Source: Synechococcaceae cyanobacterium
GTDB lineage: Bacteria; Cyanobacteriota; Cyanobacteriia; PCC-6307; Cyanobiaceae
DNA: 36,679 nt
Reading direction: 5' to 3'
NCBI GenBank assembly: GCA_947461705.1
Contig: CANHMF010000008.1
Span: forward strand, 1-36,679
A model generated the notes under the pieces. The model searched no databases and was not told where the DNA came from. It saw only the letters and a list, made by a program, of their open reading frames with translations. Shown here piece by piece: positions 8,554 through 17,322 of this stretch. The first letter of the stretch is position 1. Each line of letters begins with the position of its first letter. Made by a program: the position numbers and the translations under genes.

Positions 8554-9603
8554 GTGCCACCCCTTCTTTACACGCCGGTGCGCCCCGCGCCCGCCTGGCG
8601 TCTGGTCGGCCGGCTGTGCGCGCCCCTGGCAGGTGCCCTGATGCTCATGGCCGCTGCCCCAGCGCAGGCGAAGCTTCCCTTTATCGGCAATCTGTTCGCC
8701 AAGCCGGCCCCACCGCCCAGCGGCCCCTCGGCACCACCGTTGCCGGGCAGCACCCCGGAGGCCGAGTTTCAGGCCCTGCTCCTGCGCGGCACGATCCCCG
8801 AACTGAACCTGGCCTGCGAGGAGGCCGCCAGCTTCGACTTTGTGACCCGCCTGCGCTTGCTGCGCCAGCGGCTGATGCTGGTGGCCCCGGCCCCGCAGCC
8901 CCTCGACACGGTGTTGCTCAATGCCAATGCCCTGCTGAGCTGCCGCGCCCCGGACGATGCCCTGGTGGTGCTCAACCGCTACAGCCCCAAGGCCGGGGTG
9001 GAGCGGGACCGCTGGCTGATCCTGCGCTGGCGGGCGGCCAATGCGGGCCTCAATCACGCCCTAGCGGCGGAATCCCTGCAGCTGCTGGCCAACGGCCAGC
9101 TGGCCAGCCTGGAAACCGTGGCCTTGCCACTGCGGTTGCGCGATGACGGCACCCTGGTGACCCGTGCCGCCCTGGACGTGCTGGCCGATCACCTGGCCAC
9201 CCTTGGGCGCGATCAGGAGGCGGCCGCGGTGCTGCTGGCGGCCCGAATGCCGGGGAAAGCGGCGGCGGAACGGCTGCAGCGGGCCGTGGCCCTGCTGAGC
9301 CAACTGCCGGCGGCGGACCGCAACCAGCTGCTGGACCAGGCCCTCGACCAAGCGGCCGCCGATGGGGCCTGGGGGCTGGCCCTGGCCCTGCTGAACGATC
9401 AGCGCCAGCTGCTGCAGGCCACTGGTGGTAATGACGAGGCTGCTCGCCAGCGCTTGCTGCGCCTGAGCCAGCGGGTGGACGATGCCTACAGCGAGTGGCA
9501 GGCCAGGCGGCAAGATCCTCAGGAGGGAGAGCGGGCGGCTCAGCTGCAGCAGCAGCTGCGTTCGCCACGGGCTCCCGGAGGCCACGCCACATCCCAGCCA
9601 TGA
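8554..9603 (+). CDS. Predicted exported protein of unknown function
   Basis: I do not recognise the family. From a GTG start the product has 349 residues. The GTG at 8554 is preceded by AGAGGA with good spacing; GTG 8578 and ATG 8641 are alternatives. The N-terminus looks like a signal peptide (basic [11 protein letters not shown], hydrophobic [11 protein letters not shown], then APAQA before KLPF). A Pro-rich linker follows, then an all-helical Leu/Ala-rich body (about 70-310) that suggests TPR- or HEAT-like helical repeats, and a charged Gln/Arg tail. Its stop overlaps the purC ATG (ATGA), so the two are probably co-translated. Position before purC and bamA suggests a periplasmic or thylakoid-lumen role, but this is inference. 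Confidence 0.75.
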   Translation: MPPLLYTPVRPAPAWRLVGRLCAPLAGALMLMAAAPAQAKLPFIGNLFAKPAPPPSGPSAPPLPGSTPEAEFQALLLRGTIPELNLACEEAASFDFVTRLRLLRQRLMLVAPAPQPLDTVLLNANALLSCRAPDDALVVLNRYSPKAGVERDRWLILRWRAANAGLNHALAAESLQLLANGQLASLETVALPLRLRDDGTLVTRAALDVLADHLATLGRDQEAAAVLLAARMPGKAAAERLQRAVALLSQLPAADRNQLLDQALDQAAADGAWGLALALLNDQRQLLQATGGNDEAARQRLLRLSQRVDDAYSEWQARRQDPQEGERAAQLQQQLRSPRAPGGHATSQP

Positions 9604-10355
9604 CCGCTTACACCCTCGGCCCCCTGCTGTACGAAGGCAAGGCCAAGCGGGTTTTCCAGACCGACCAGGACGACCTGGTGGCGGTGGAATACAAAGACGA
9701 CGCCACGGCCTTCAACGCCCTCAAGAAGGCCCAGTTGGCGGGCAAGGGGCAGATGAACTGCCAGATCTCGGCACTGTTGTTCGAGCTGCTGGAACAGGCG
9801 GGGGTTCCCACCCACTACCTCGGCGTGCAGGGCACGAACTGGATGCTGGTCAGGCCGGTGACGATCGTGCCGGTGGAGGTGGTGATGCGCAACACCGCCG
9901 CGGGCTCCCTGTGTAAGCAGATGCCCATCGAGGCCGGTACGCCCCTCGAGCCAGCTCTGCTCGATCTCTATTACAAGGACGACGCCTTTGGCGACCCCCT
10001 GCTCACCGAGGCCCGGCTGGAGCGCCTGGGGCTGCTCACCGCTGAGCAGCGGGCCGAACTCGAGCGCCTGGCCCGCCAAGTGAACGACGTACTGCTCAGC
10101 TTCTTCGCCGGCATTGGCCTGCAGCTGGTGGATTTCAAGATCGAGCTCGGCTTCACTGCCGCCGGTGCCTTGGTGCTGGCCGATGAGATCAGCCCCGACA
10201 CCTGCCGCCTCTGGGACCTGGAGGTGGCCGATCCCAGCGACCGGATCCTCGATAAGGACCGATTCCGCCAGGATCTGGGCGGCGTTGTTGAGGCCTACGG
10301 GGAGGTTCTCAAACGGGTCCAAGGGGCCTGTGCGCCTGCCAGGGTTTACGGGTAG
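9600..10355 (+). CDS. purC: SAICAR synthase
   Basis: PurC joins aspartate to CAIR in the purine pathway. The 251-residue protein starts [17 protein letters not shown], the glycine-rich ATP-binding region of the family. It contains [16 protein letters not shown], the signature [10 protein letters not shown] and [12 protein letters not shown], all diagnostic. Length is normal for the bacterial enzyme. The ATG overlaps the stop of the preceding exported protein by 4 nt. bamA follows about 60 bp later with no terminator between them, so a shared transcript is likely. Confidence 0.98.
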   Translation: MTAYTLGPLLYEGKAKRVFQTDQDDLVAVEYKDDATAFNALKKAQLAGKGQMNCQISALLFELLEQAGVPTHYLGVQGTNWMLVRPVTIVPVEVVMRNTAAGSLCKQMPIEAGTPLEPALLDLYYKDDAFGDPLLTEARLERLGLLTAEQRAELERLARQVNDVLLSFFAGIGLQLVDFKIELGFTAAGALVLADEISPDTCRLWDLEVADPSDRILDKDRFRQDLGGVVEAYGEVLKRVQGACAPARVYG

Positions 10356-10418
10356 GTTCAGCGGCATTTGCGGCATGGCCGCACTGCCCGGACTCCCATG
10401 GCTGGCCCCCGCAACGGC

Positions 10419-12689
10419 ATGAACCTGGCGCATCGGGGTCGGGCTGTCCATGGTTTTGCCGCTGCCCTGCCTCTGGCTGCTGCCGTTCTGGCTCAACCGG
10501 TGATGGCCCAGCAGCCGGTGTCCGGCCAAACCAACGCGCCCTCCAGCGCCAACGAAGCGCCCCTGCCGGCCCCCATCGGTTCGGACCAAGCCCCAGCAGC
10601 CGTACCGGAGCCTGCCCAGGCTCCAGTCCCCAGTGAGAGCCTCGCCCCTGCGGCCCAGGCGGAGCCGCGGGTGTTGATCAGTGAAGTGGTGGTGAAGGGC
10701 ATCGAGGGCCATCCCGAACGGGAGCGTCTCGAGCTGGCCGTCTACGACGCCATGGCCACCCGGCCCGGCGCCCGCGTGACCCGCAGTGAGCTGCAGGACG
10801 ATCTCTCGGCGATCTATGCCACCGGCTGGTTCTCCGACGTGCGCATCCAGCCCGTCGACAGCCCTCTGGGCGTCCAGGTGGTGGTGACGGTGGCGCCCAA
10901 CCCCGTGCTCACCAAGGTGGAGCTCGATGGCGTGGGTGCCAAGACCAAGCTGCCCCCGAACCTGATCCCCGACATCTTTGCCGCGGATTACGGCAAGACC
11001 CTCAACCTCAACAGCCTGCAGACCCGCATTGCCGAGCTGCAGAAGTGGTATGCCGATCAGGGCTATTCCCTCGCCCGGGTCACCGGCCCCACCCGGGTCA
11101 GCCCCGAGGGTGTGGCCCAGCTCCTGGTGCGCGAGGGCACGGTGGTGGGCGTGGAGGTGCAGTTCCTCGACAAGGAGGGCTCAGCCACCAATGACAAGGG
11201 CCAGCCCTACCGGGGCAAGACCAAGCCCTGGGTGATCAGCCGGGAGATCTCGATCAAGTCGGGCGAAACCTTCAACCGCCGCCAGCTGGAGGAGGACATC
11301 AAGCGCCTCTACGCCACGGGATTGTTCGGGGACGTGAAGGTGACCCTGCGGCCGATGGCCGGCACGCCGGGCAACGTGACGATCGTGCTTGGGGTGGTGG
11401 AGCAATCCACCGGCTCCCTCTCCGGAGGCCTGGGGTACAGCCAGAGCCAGGGCGTGTTTGGTCAGGTGCAGGTGCAGGACAGCAACATGCTGGGCCGCGC
11501 CTGGGACCTGGCCCTCAACTTCACCTACGGCCAGTACGGCGGCCTGGCGGATCTCTCCTTCACCGATCCCTGGATCAAGGGCGATAAATACCGCACGGCC
11601 TTCCGGGCGCGGGTGTTCCTCAGCAGGGAGGTTCCCCAGATCTTCCAGAGTCAGAACAACGGCACCATCAACACGGTGTCCGATGTATCCAACGACTTCT
11701 ACAGCGCCCCGGCCTCTTCGGCGGCCTACAACATCAACAGCAACAAGAACCCCACGGGCAATTCATTCGGTTCGATTGAGAAAGCCCAGCAGGCGGATCC
11801 CAGCCTCAACTGGTTCAATCTTGATAACAACTCGATTGCCCTGCAACGCATCGGCGCCAACGTTCAGTTTGTTCGCCCCCTCAATGGGGGCAATCCCTTC
11901 AAGCGTGCGCCCTGGAGCGTGGTTGTGGGCTTCAGCGCCCAGGAAGTCACGCCGATGAACTTCGCCGGGGATGTCATGCCCTACGGCCTGAGCACCAACG
12001 GCTACAACAACGGCAAGGCCGAGGTGAAGGATGTGATCTGTGTGGCCTACAACTGCGCGGATCACAACCAGTTGGTGGGTGTTCGCGTGGCCGCCACGAT
12101 GAACAACCTCAATGACCCCCGCAACCCCACCTCGGGCAACTTCCTCAGCCTCGGCAGCGAGCAGTTCTTCAGCGTGGGAGAAGATTCACCCACCTTCAAC
12201 CGCCTGCGGGCCAGCTACACCCACTACATCCCGGTGAACTGGCTGAAGGTGTTCAAGGGCTGCCGTCCCAAGCCCGGTCAGGCGGCGGATTGCAAGCAGG
12301 CCCTGGCCTTCCAGGCCTCCGTGGGCTCGAACGTTGGCAACTTGCCCACCTACGAGGCTTTCTGCCTGGGGGGCTCCAACTCTGTTCGTGGCTACTACGA
12401 CTGTGACCTCGGTGTGGGCAAGAATTTTGGTGAGGCCACCATCGAATACCGCTTCCCGCTGTTCAGCATCATCAGCGGAGAGCTGTTCGTGGATGGCGGC
12501 ACCACCTTCGGCAGCCAGGCCAGTGTGGGCGGCAACCCCGGCGGCCTGCTCAATAAGCCCGGGCAGGGATTCTCCGTGGGCACGGGTTTGATCGTGACTA
12601 CCCCCGTGGGGCCCCTGCGCCTAGAGGTGGCTAGCCAGGACTTCACCGGTGAGTACCGCTTCAACCTCGGTGTGGGTTGGAAGTTCTGA
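10419..12689 (+). CDS. bamA: Outer-membrane protein assembly factor BamA/Omp85 (Toc75 relative)
   Basis: Omp85 proteins insert beta-barrels into the outer membrane. From ATG 10419 the product has 756 residues. It has a signal peptide ending near PVMAQ, a Pro/Ala-rich linker (about 32-85), POTRA-type repeats (about 85-340, including LISEVVVKGIEG and DLSAIYATGWFSDVRIQ) and a 16-strand-type barrel to the end. The VRGY motif of the Omp85 loop is at 656-659, within LGGSNSVRGY, and the protein ends in an aromatic residue (GVGWKF), as barrels do. ATG 10398 is an alternative start, adding seven residues. The gene leads the lpxC-fabZ-lpxA-lpxB lipid A block, so barrel insertion and lipid A synthesis are probably co-expressed. 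Confidence 0.95.
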   Translation: MNLAHRGRAVHGFAAALPLAAAVLAQPVMAQQPVSGQTNAPSSANEAPLPAPIGSDQAPAAVPEPAQAPVPSESLAPAAQAEPRVLISEVVVKGIEGHPERERLELAVYDAMATRPGARVTRSELQDDLSAIYATGWFSDVRIQPVDSPLGVQVVVTVAPNPVLTKVELDGVGAKTKLPPNLIPDIFAADYGKTLNLNSLQTRIAELQKWYADQGYSLARVTGPTRVSPEGVAQLLVREGTVVGVEVQFLDKEGSATNDKGQPYRGKTKPWVISREISIKSGETFNRRQLEEDIKRLYATGLFGDVKVTLRPMAGTPGNVTIVLGVVEQSTGSLSGGLGYSQSQGVFGQVQVQDSNMLGRAWDLALNFTYGQYGGLADLSFTDPWIKGDKYRTAFRARVFLSREVPQIFQSQNNGTINTVSDVSNDFYSAPASSAAYNINSNKNPTGNSFGSIEKAQQADPSLNWFNLDNNSIALQRIGANVQFVRPLNGGNPFKRAPWSVVVGFSAQEVTPMNFAGDVMPYGLSTNGYNNGKAEVKDVICVAYNCADHNQLVGVRVAATMNNLNDPRNPTSGNFLSLGSEQFFSVGEDSPTFNRLRASYTHYIPVNWLKVFKGCRPKPGQAADCKQALAFQASVGSNVGNLPTYEAFCLGGSNSVRGYYDCDLGVGKNFGEATIEYRFPLFSIISGELFVDGGTTFGSQASVGGNPGGLLNKPGQGFSVGTGLIVTTPVGPLRLEVASQDFTGEYRFNLGVGWKF

Positions 12690-12702
12690 TGGGACTCCAG
12701 CC

Positions 12703-13560
12703 ATGACCATTTGGCCCAGCGATTACGGCCAGGCCTGGACCCTCGCCTGCGCCGTGGAGCGCACCGGCATCGGCTTGCATAGCGGTGGCCAGGCGCGGGT
12801 GAGGCTGGAACCCTCCGATCTGCCGGGATACCGCGTGGGTTGGCTGGACGCCCCTGATCTCGCCCCGGTGCGCCTGGCCCCTGAACAGGTGTGTGAGACC
12901 CAGCTCTGCACGGCCCTGCAGCTCGATCAGCGGCGCCTCGCCACGGTGGAGCACCTCCTGGCGGCCCTGGCCGGGGTGGGCATCAGCTCCGCCACGATCC
13001 TGGTGGATGGATCGGAGATTCCACTGCTGGATGGCTCGGCCCAGCCCTGGGTGGAGGCCATTGCCGAAGCGGGCCTGCAGAGCTTGGGGGAGCGGCCAGC
13101 GCCAGCGCCCCTCACCGCTCCGATCACCCTGCAGCATGGCCAGAGCTTTGCCACGGCCCTACCCAGCGATCGGCTGCGCCTGGGGGCCGCCATTGAGTTC
13201 ACCCAGCCCGCTATCGGCCGGCAGCTGTTCTCCCTGGAGCTCACCCCCCAGACCTTTGTGGACCAGATCGCCCCGGCCCGCACCTTTGGCTTCCGCGAGC
13301 AGGTGGAGCAACTCCTGGCTGCTGGGCTGATCAAGGGTGGCGCTCTGGATAACGCCCTGGTGTGTGATGGAGCCCAGTGGCTCAATCCGCCCTTGCGCTT
13401 CGCCGACGAACCGGTGCGCCATAAGCTCCTGGATCTGCTGGGGGATCTCGCCCTGGCGGGTCTGCCCCAGGCGCAGGTGTTCGCCTTCCGTGGTTCCCAC
13501 GGATTGCACACGGCCCTGGCGGCCGCCCTGGCGTCTGCCTCTCGCCCCCTGCCCGTCTGA
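12703..13560 (+). CDS. lpxC: UDP-3-O-acyl-N-acetylglucosamine deacetylase
   Basis: LpxC catalyses the first committed step of lipid A synthesis, a zinc-dependent deacetylation. The 285-residue protein contains RTGIGLHSG, the metal ligands His84 (TVEHLLAAL), His240 and Asp244 ([10 protein letters not shown]), and the general acid/base His266 (GSHGLHTAL). It is a little shorter than the 305-residue E. coli enzyme. ATG 12703 is 13 bp after bamA. The next gene, fabZ, starts 5 bp after its stop. Confidence 0.97.
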   Translation: MTIWPSDYGQAWTLACAVERTGIGLHSGGQARVRLEPSDLPGYRVGWLDAPDLAPVRLAPEQVCETQLCTALQLDQRRLATVEHLLAALAGVGISSATILVDGSEIPLLDGSAQPWVEAIAEAGLQSLGERPAPAPLTAPITLQHGQSFATALPSDRLRLGAAIEFTQPAIGRQLFSLELTPQTFVDQIAPARTFGFREQVEQLLAAGLIKGGALDNALVCDGAQWLNPPLRFADEPVRHKLLDLLGDLALAGLPQAQVFAFRGSHGLHTALAAALASASRPLPV

Positions 13561-13565
13561 TTGCC

Positions 13566-14036
13566 TTGACTGCACCCACCTCGCCATCGGGCCATCCCAC
13601 TGTGCCTGTGCTCACCAGCGAGCAGATCCAGGGATTGCTGCCCCATCGCTACCCGTTTGCCCTGGTGGACCGGGTGATCGAGCATGAGCCGGGCAAGCGG
13701 GCTGTGGCGATCAAGAACGTCACCTTCAATGAGCCCCAGTTCCAGGGCCATTTCCCCGGTCGCCCCTTGATGCCGGGGGTGCTGATCGTGGAGGCCATGG
13801 CCCAGGTTGGCGGCCTGATCGTGACCCAGATGCCGGATCTGCCCAAGGGGTTGTTCGTGTTTGCCGGCATCGATGGCGTGCGCTTTCGCCGGCCGGTGGT
13901 GCCCGGCGATCAGCTGGTGATCAGCTGTGAGTTGCTCAGCCTTAAGCGTCAGCGCTTTGGCAAGGTGAAGGCGGAGGCCAAGGTGGATGGCGAGCTGGTG
14001 TGTGCCGGTGAGCTGATGTTCTCTCTGGTGGACTGA
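13566..14036 (+). CDS. fabZ: 3-hydroxyacyl-[ACP] dehydratase
   Basis: FabZ dehydrates beta-hydroxyacyl-ACP in fatty acid synthesis and competes with lipid A synthesis for the same substrate. The hot-dog-fold protein shows [12 protein letters not shown], catalytic His62 in [12 protein letters not shown] and Glu76 in [11 protein letters not shown]. From TTG 13566 it has 156 residues; a GTG at 13602 would give 144, closer to the usual length, so the N-terminal dozen residues are uncertain. Being between lpxC and lpxA is the classic arrangement. Confidence 0.96.
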   Translation: MTAPTSPSGHPTVPVLTSEQIQGLLPHRYPFALVDRVIEHEPGKRAVAIKNVTFNEPQFQGHFPGRPLMPGVLIVEAMAQVGGLIVTQMPDLPKGLFVFAGIDGVRFRRPVVPGDQLVISCELLSLKRQRFGKVKAEAKVDGELVCAGELMFSLVD

Positions 14037-14041
14037 CCGCT

Positions 14042-14872
14042 GTGATGACCAGCAGTCCTGCGACAGAAACCAACATTCACCCCACGGCGGTGGTGGATCC
14101 CCGAGCCGAGCTGGAGCCTGGCGTGGAGATTGGCCCCTATGCGGTGATCGGGCCGGAGGTGTCCATCGGGGCCGGCAGTCGCATCGGCCCCCACGTGGTG
14201 CTCGATGGCCGCGTGCGCATGGGCCGCCGCAACCGCATCTTCCCCGGTGCCTGTATCGGCGCGGAACCCCAGGATCTGAAATACAACGGCGCCTCCACCG
14301 AAGTGGTGATGGGCGACGACAACTCGATTCGCGAGTGCGTCACCATCAACCGCGCCACCCACGAGGGGGAGCAGACCCGGATCGGCAATGGCAATCTGTT
14401 GATGGCCTACAGCCACCTGGGCCACAACTGCCTGCTGGGGGATCGCATCGTGATCGCCAATGGGGTGGCTGTGGCGGGCCATGTGGTGATCGGTGATCGC
14501 GCCGTGGTGGGTGGCGTGCTCGGTATTCATCAGTTCGTCCACATCGGCACCATGGCCATGGTGGGGGGGATGAGTCGCATCGACCGCGACGTGCCTCCCT
14601 TCGCGATCGTGGAGGGCCATCCCGGGCGGTTGCGCGGTCTCAACCGCATCGGCATCAAGCGCAGCGGCCTGGCTGAGCTCGATGACGGCGCCCAAGCCAA
14701 GCAGCTGCAACAGGTGTGGGCCGAGCTCTACCGCAGCGATGCCGTGCTGGCCGAGGCCCTCAAGGCCGTGCGTCAGTACACGCTGCATCCACCCGCCGAA
14801 ACCCTGGTGAGCTTCCTGGAGGCCTCCACCGGCCCAGGTCGCCGCGGGCCGCTGCCTGCCCAGCGTTCATGA
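14042..14872 (+). CDS. lpxA: UDP-N-acetylglucosamine acyltransferase
   Basis: LpxA adds the first hydroxyacyl chain to UDP-GlcNAc in lipid A synthesis. The 276-residue protein is built from hexapeptide repeats ([20 protein letters not shown] and onwards) that form a left-handed beta-helix, followed by the helical C-terminal domain. The catalytic histidine is His125 in [13 protein letters not shown] 14042 and ATG 14045 are both possible starts. The stop overlaps the lpxB ATG by 4 nt (ATGA), so LpxA and LpxB are translationally coupled. Confidence 0.97.
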   Translation: MMTSSPATETNIHPTAVVDPRAELEPGVEIGPYAVIGPEVSIGAGSRIGPHVVLDGRVRMGRRNRIFPGACIGAEPQDLKYNGASTEVVMGDDNSIRECVTINRATHEGEQTRIGNGNLLMAYSHLGHNCLLGDRIVIANGVAVAGHVVIGDRAVVGGVLGIHQFVHIGTMAMVGGMSRIDRDVPPFAIVEGHPGRLRGLNRIGIKRSGLAELDDGAQAKQLQQVWAELYRSDAVLAEALKAVRQYTLHPPAETLVSFLEASTGPGRRGPLPAQRS

Positions 14873-16044
14873 GTCGTCTCCTGATCAGCACCGGTGAGGT
14901 GTCTGGAGATCTGCAGGGCGGTTTGCTGGTGCAGGCCCTGCGGCAGGAAGCTGCGGAGCGCGGCCAGGAGCTCGAGATCGTGGCCCTGGGCGGCGAGCGC
15001 ATGGAGCGGGCCGGAGCCCGGCTGCTGGCCAACACCGCGCCCATGGGGGCCATCGGCCTCTGGGAGGCTTTGCCCTTGGTGCTGCCCACCCTGAGGTTGC
15101 AGCGGCGAGTGAACCGCTGGCTGGCGCAATCGCCTCCCGACGGAGTGGTGTTGATCGATTACATGGGCGCCAACGTGGGCCTGGGCCTCAAGCTCAAGCG
15201 CCGCCTGCCCCAGGTGCCGATCACCTATTACATCGCCCCCCAGGAGTGGGCCTTCCGCATTGGCGATGGCGGCACCACCCGCTTGATCGGCTTCACCGAT
15301 CAGATCCTGGCCATCTTTCCCGAAGAGGCCCGTTTCTACGCCGCCCGTGGGGCGGAGGTCACTTGGGTGGGACATCCCCTGCTCGACACGCTGGTGGATC
15401 TGCCCAGCCGGGAGACAGCCCGCGCTGCGCTGGGTCTGCAGCCAGGGGAGCAGTTGCTGCTGGTGTTGCCGGCCTCGCGAACCCAGGAGCTCCGCTATCT
15501 GCTGCCCCCCTTGGCCGCGGCGGCGGCCGAGTTGCAACGGCGTCTGCCGGGGCTGCGGGTGATGGTGCCGGCGGGCCTGGCCTCGTTCGAGGCGCCCTTG
15601 GCGGAGCTGCTGGCGGCGGCGGGGGTGAAGGCCGAAGTGGTGAAGGCCGCCGATGCCGATCGCCTGCGGCCCAGCCTCTGTGCGGCCGCCGATCTCGCCC
15701 TCACCAAGTCGGGCACCGTGAATCTGGAGCTGGCCCTGCGGGGTGTGCCCCAGGTGGTGGGCTATCGGGTGAGCCGCCCCACGGCCTGGCTGGCGAAGCA
15801 TCTGCTGCGCTTCCAGGTGGAGCACATCTCCCCAGTGAACCTGGTGCTGGGAGAACGGCTCGTGCCCGAGTTGCTGCAGGACGGCTTCACCGCCGAGGCG
15901 ATCGTGGCCGAGGCGCTGCCGCTGCTCGCCTCCCCCGAGGCCCGGGGGCGTATCGAGGCTGGCTACCGTCGGCTCCACCAGGCCCTGGGGGACACCGGCG
16001 TGACCCGTCGGGCCGCTGCGGCCATCCTCGACGCCTTGCCATGA
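14869..16044 (+). CDS. lpxB: Lipid-A-disaccharide synthase
   Basis: LpxB condenses lipid X and UDP-diacylglucosamine to the tetra-acyl disaccharide of lipid A (GT19 glycosyltransferase). The 391-residue protein starts with [12 protein letters not shown], the conserved N-terminal loop, and contains [40 protein letters not shown] and the C-terminal donor-binding [13 protein letters not shown]. Length is typical. It overlaps lpxA upstream and msrA downstream (ATGA at 16041-16044), so three proteins are probably coupled in translation. Confidence 0.96.
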   Translation: MSRLLISTGEVSGDLQGGLLVQALRQEAAERGQELEIVALGGERMERAGARLLANTAPMGAIGLWEALPLVLPTLRLQRRVNRWLAQSPPDGVVLIDYMGANVGLGLKLKRRLPQVPITYYIAPQEWAFRIGDGGTTRLIGFTDQILAIFPEEARFYAARGAEVTWVGHPLLDTLVDLPSRETARAALGLQPGEQLLLVLPASRTQELRYLLPPLAAAAAELQRRLPGLRVMVPAGLASFEAPLAELLAAAGVKAEVVKAADADRLRPSLCAAADLALTKSGTVNLELALRGVPQVVGYRVSRPTAWLAKHLLRFQVEHISPVNLVLGERLVPELLQDGFTAEAIVAEALPLLASPEARGRIEAGYRRLHQALGDTGVTRRAAAAILDALP

Positions 16045-16883
16045 GCCGTGTCCGCCTTCTTGCCCTCGTGCTGCTGGTGCTGTTGGGCTTGGGGGCGCCG
16101 GCCCAGGCCGCCATCGAGGAGGCGGTGTTCGGCGGCGGCTGCTTCTGGTGCCTCGAGCACGATCTCGAGGTGCTGCCAGGGGTGGTGGAGGCGGTGAGTG
16201 GTTACAGCGGTGGCAGCCTCAAGAACCCCACCTACAAACAAGTGTCCGCCGGTGGTACGGGCCATCAGGAGGTGGTGGAGGTGCGCTTCGACACCACCAA
16301 GATCAGCTATCCCACCCTGCTGCGGGCCTACTGGCGCAATGTGGACGCCACCGATGGGGCCGGCCAGTTCTGTGATCGTGGCGGCTCCTATCGCCCCGTG
16401 ATCTTCACCAGTGGCGAGGCTCAGGCGCAGCAGGCACGGGCCAGTCTGCAAGCGGCTGCCAAGGAACTGGGGCGGCCTGCGGCAGCCCTCAAAGTGCAGA
16501 TCAAGCCTCTCCAGACCTTCTGGCCCGCGGAGAGCTATCACCAGAATTACGCCGAGCGCAACGCGGTGAAATACCGCTACTACCGCTGGGCCTGCGGCCG
16601 CGATCAACGCCTTGATGCCCTGTGGGGCCCCCAGGCCCGCAGCAGTCGGGCTTGGGCCACGAGCCGCGGACGAGGGAGTTTCTATGGAAAAGCTGAAGAC
16701 GGCTGCAGCATTCCTGCTGCTTTTTTGAGTGGTGGAGCGGGTTTCCGCCCTTTTATCTCTGGGCAGCTGCTCCTAACTTGTATGCAGCTCAGGTGCAGGT
16801 GTGTGTATGTATCTGCTGACGATTCGGGATGGGCTGGTCACCCGCCACATCGGCCCCTACGAGAGCCCCAAGCAGGCATCTGA
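16041..16883 (+). CDS. msrA: Peptide-methionine (S)-S-oxide reductase with unusual C-terminal run-on
   Basis: MsrA repairs oxidised methionine. The product has a clear signal peptide ([20 protein letters not shown], then AQA), so it probably acts outside the cytoplasm. The catalytic motif GGGCFWC holds Cys34, and [15 protein letters not shown] and [10 protein letters not shown] follow as in the family. The MsrA core ends near residue 198 (RLDALWG). The frame then stays open for about 80 more codons, through a terminator-like hairpin (16705-16726) and 77 nt into the next small gene. The extra part is low in family signal and ends with a Cys-rich patch. It is either a lost stop codon, a sequencing error or a real extension. 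The first 198 residues are secure; the end is not. Confidence 0.88.
   Translation: MSRVRLLALVLLVLLGLGAPAQAAIEEAVFGGGCFWCLEHDLEVLPGVVEAVSGYSGGSLKNPTYKQVSAGGTGHQEVVEVRFDTTKISYPTLLRAYWRNVDATDGAGQFCDRGGSYRPVIFTSGEAQAQQARASLQAAAKELGRPAAALKVQIKPLQTFWPAESYHQNYAERNAVKYRYYRWACGRDQRLDALWGPQARSSRAWATSRGRGSFYGKAEDGCSIPAAFLSGGAGFRPFISGQLLLTCMQLRCRCVYVSADDSGWAGHPPHRPLREPQAGI
16684..16728 (+). CDS. Possible 14-residue hydrophobic micro-ORF over a terminator
   Basis: In another frame from msrA, ATG 16684 opens a 14-codon frame, [14 protein letters not shown], ending with the TGA at 16726. GAGGGAG lies a few bases upstream with ribosome-binding spacing. The product resembles a bare signal or membrane peptide: two Lys, then a hydrophobic run. 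The last codons lie on a hairpin plus T tract. It could be chance, a leader peptide, or a relic of a lost gene. Confidence is low. Confidence 0.2.
   Translation: MEKLKTAAAFLLLF
16705..16726 (+). terminator. Intrinsic terminator of the purC-bamA-lpx-msrA run
   Basis: A 6-bp stem GCAGCA/TGCTGC (16705-16710 with 16715-16720) and a TTCC loop are followed directly by six T residues. A second weaker hairpin (GCGG/CCGC, about 16737-16749) is followed by CCTTTTAT. This is the first terminator seen after the exported-protein gene at 8554. The open msrA frame reads through it, which is odd. Confidence 0.65.
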
Positions 16884-17007
16884 CGATCTGGATCGCCTGC
16901 TGGAGCAGTTCGGCGACCGGGCCCGCTGGCAGATTCATGCCCTGGAACAGCCGGCGGATGTGCTCGGCAGCTCCGCAGTGCCTTCGGCGCGGGTGATGGC
17001 GGCCTGA
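16807..17007 (+). CDS. Small conserved-looking protein of unknown function
   Basis: I do not recognise the family. The 66-residue product starts [20 protein letters not shown] and continues [20 protein letters not shown], then IHALEQPADVL. The amphipathic, soluble composition and the strand-helix-strand pattern suggest a small folded alpha/beta protein. It may be widespread in picocyanobacteria, but I cannot confirm this. A GTG at 16801 would add two residues. It overlaps the msrA run-on by 77 nt and shares a stop-codon palindrome with the convergent gene at 17022. It lies after a terminator and so probably has its own promoter, none of which is obvious. Confidence 0.65.
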   Translation: MYLLTIRDGLVTRHIGPYESPKQASDDLDRLLEQFGDRARWQIHALEQPADVLGSSAVPSARVMAA

Positions 17008-17025
17008 GTCAGGTGCCTGATTCAG
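17004..17025. repeat. Inverted repeat containing the stop codons of two convergent genes
   Basis: CTGAGTCAGG (17004-17013) and CCTGATTCAG (17016-17025) form a 10-bp hairpin with one G-T pair and a 2-nt centre. The TGA of the plus-strand gene (17005-17007) and that of the minus-strand gene (17022-17024) are both inside it. No T tract follows on either side, so it may stall or stabilise transcript ends from both directions rather than be a classic terminator. Confidence 0.6.
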
Positions 17026-17258
17026 CGCTGTTGCTGGCCGGGGTAGCCCCGCAGCAGCCCGCTCTCGATCATCAGCCCCACCCCTGCCACGATGGCGATG
17101 AGGCTCAGGGTGCCATACCAGAACCAGGGGCCGTGGGGCTGGCCCAGCACCTGCAGGGTGCGCCGCTGCACCGCTTCGCCGAACAGGCACAGACCCGCCG
17201 GCAGCAGCAGCACCCCGGCCTGCGCCTTGACATACCAGCGGATCTTGGGAACAGCCAT
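17022..17258 (-). CDS. Small membrane protein of unknown function
   Basis: A 78-residue protein, family not recognised. It begins MAVPKIRWYVKAQAGVLLLP and has two hydrophobic segments: about 14-30 (AGVLLLPAGLCLFGEAV) and about 46-67 (WFWYGTLSLIAIVAGVGLMI). A basic stretch with RRTLQ separates them, and the tail GYPGQQQR is polar. Two membrane helices with a short loop are the best prediction. It is convergent with the gene at 16807. The gap to pepA downstream is not shared transcription: pepA is upstream on this strand by 64 bp, so this gene could be the last of the pepA transcript. Confidence 0.6.
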   Translation of the reverse strand: MAVPKIRWYVKAQAGVLLLPAGLCLFGEAVQRRTLQVLGQPHGPWFWYGTLSLIAIVAGVGLMIESGLLRGYPGQQQR

Positions 17259-17322
17259 CGGAACCTGGAGCTGGGGACGCTCGGTTCAGGTTACGGGGAG
17301 CCTCTGGCTGGTTCCCATCCGC

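Noticed and set aside
9540..10712. A 390-codon minus-strand frame opposite purC and the start of bamA
   Set aside because: No motif is seen, and both sense genes are certain.
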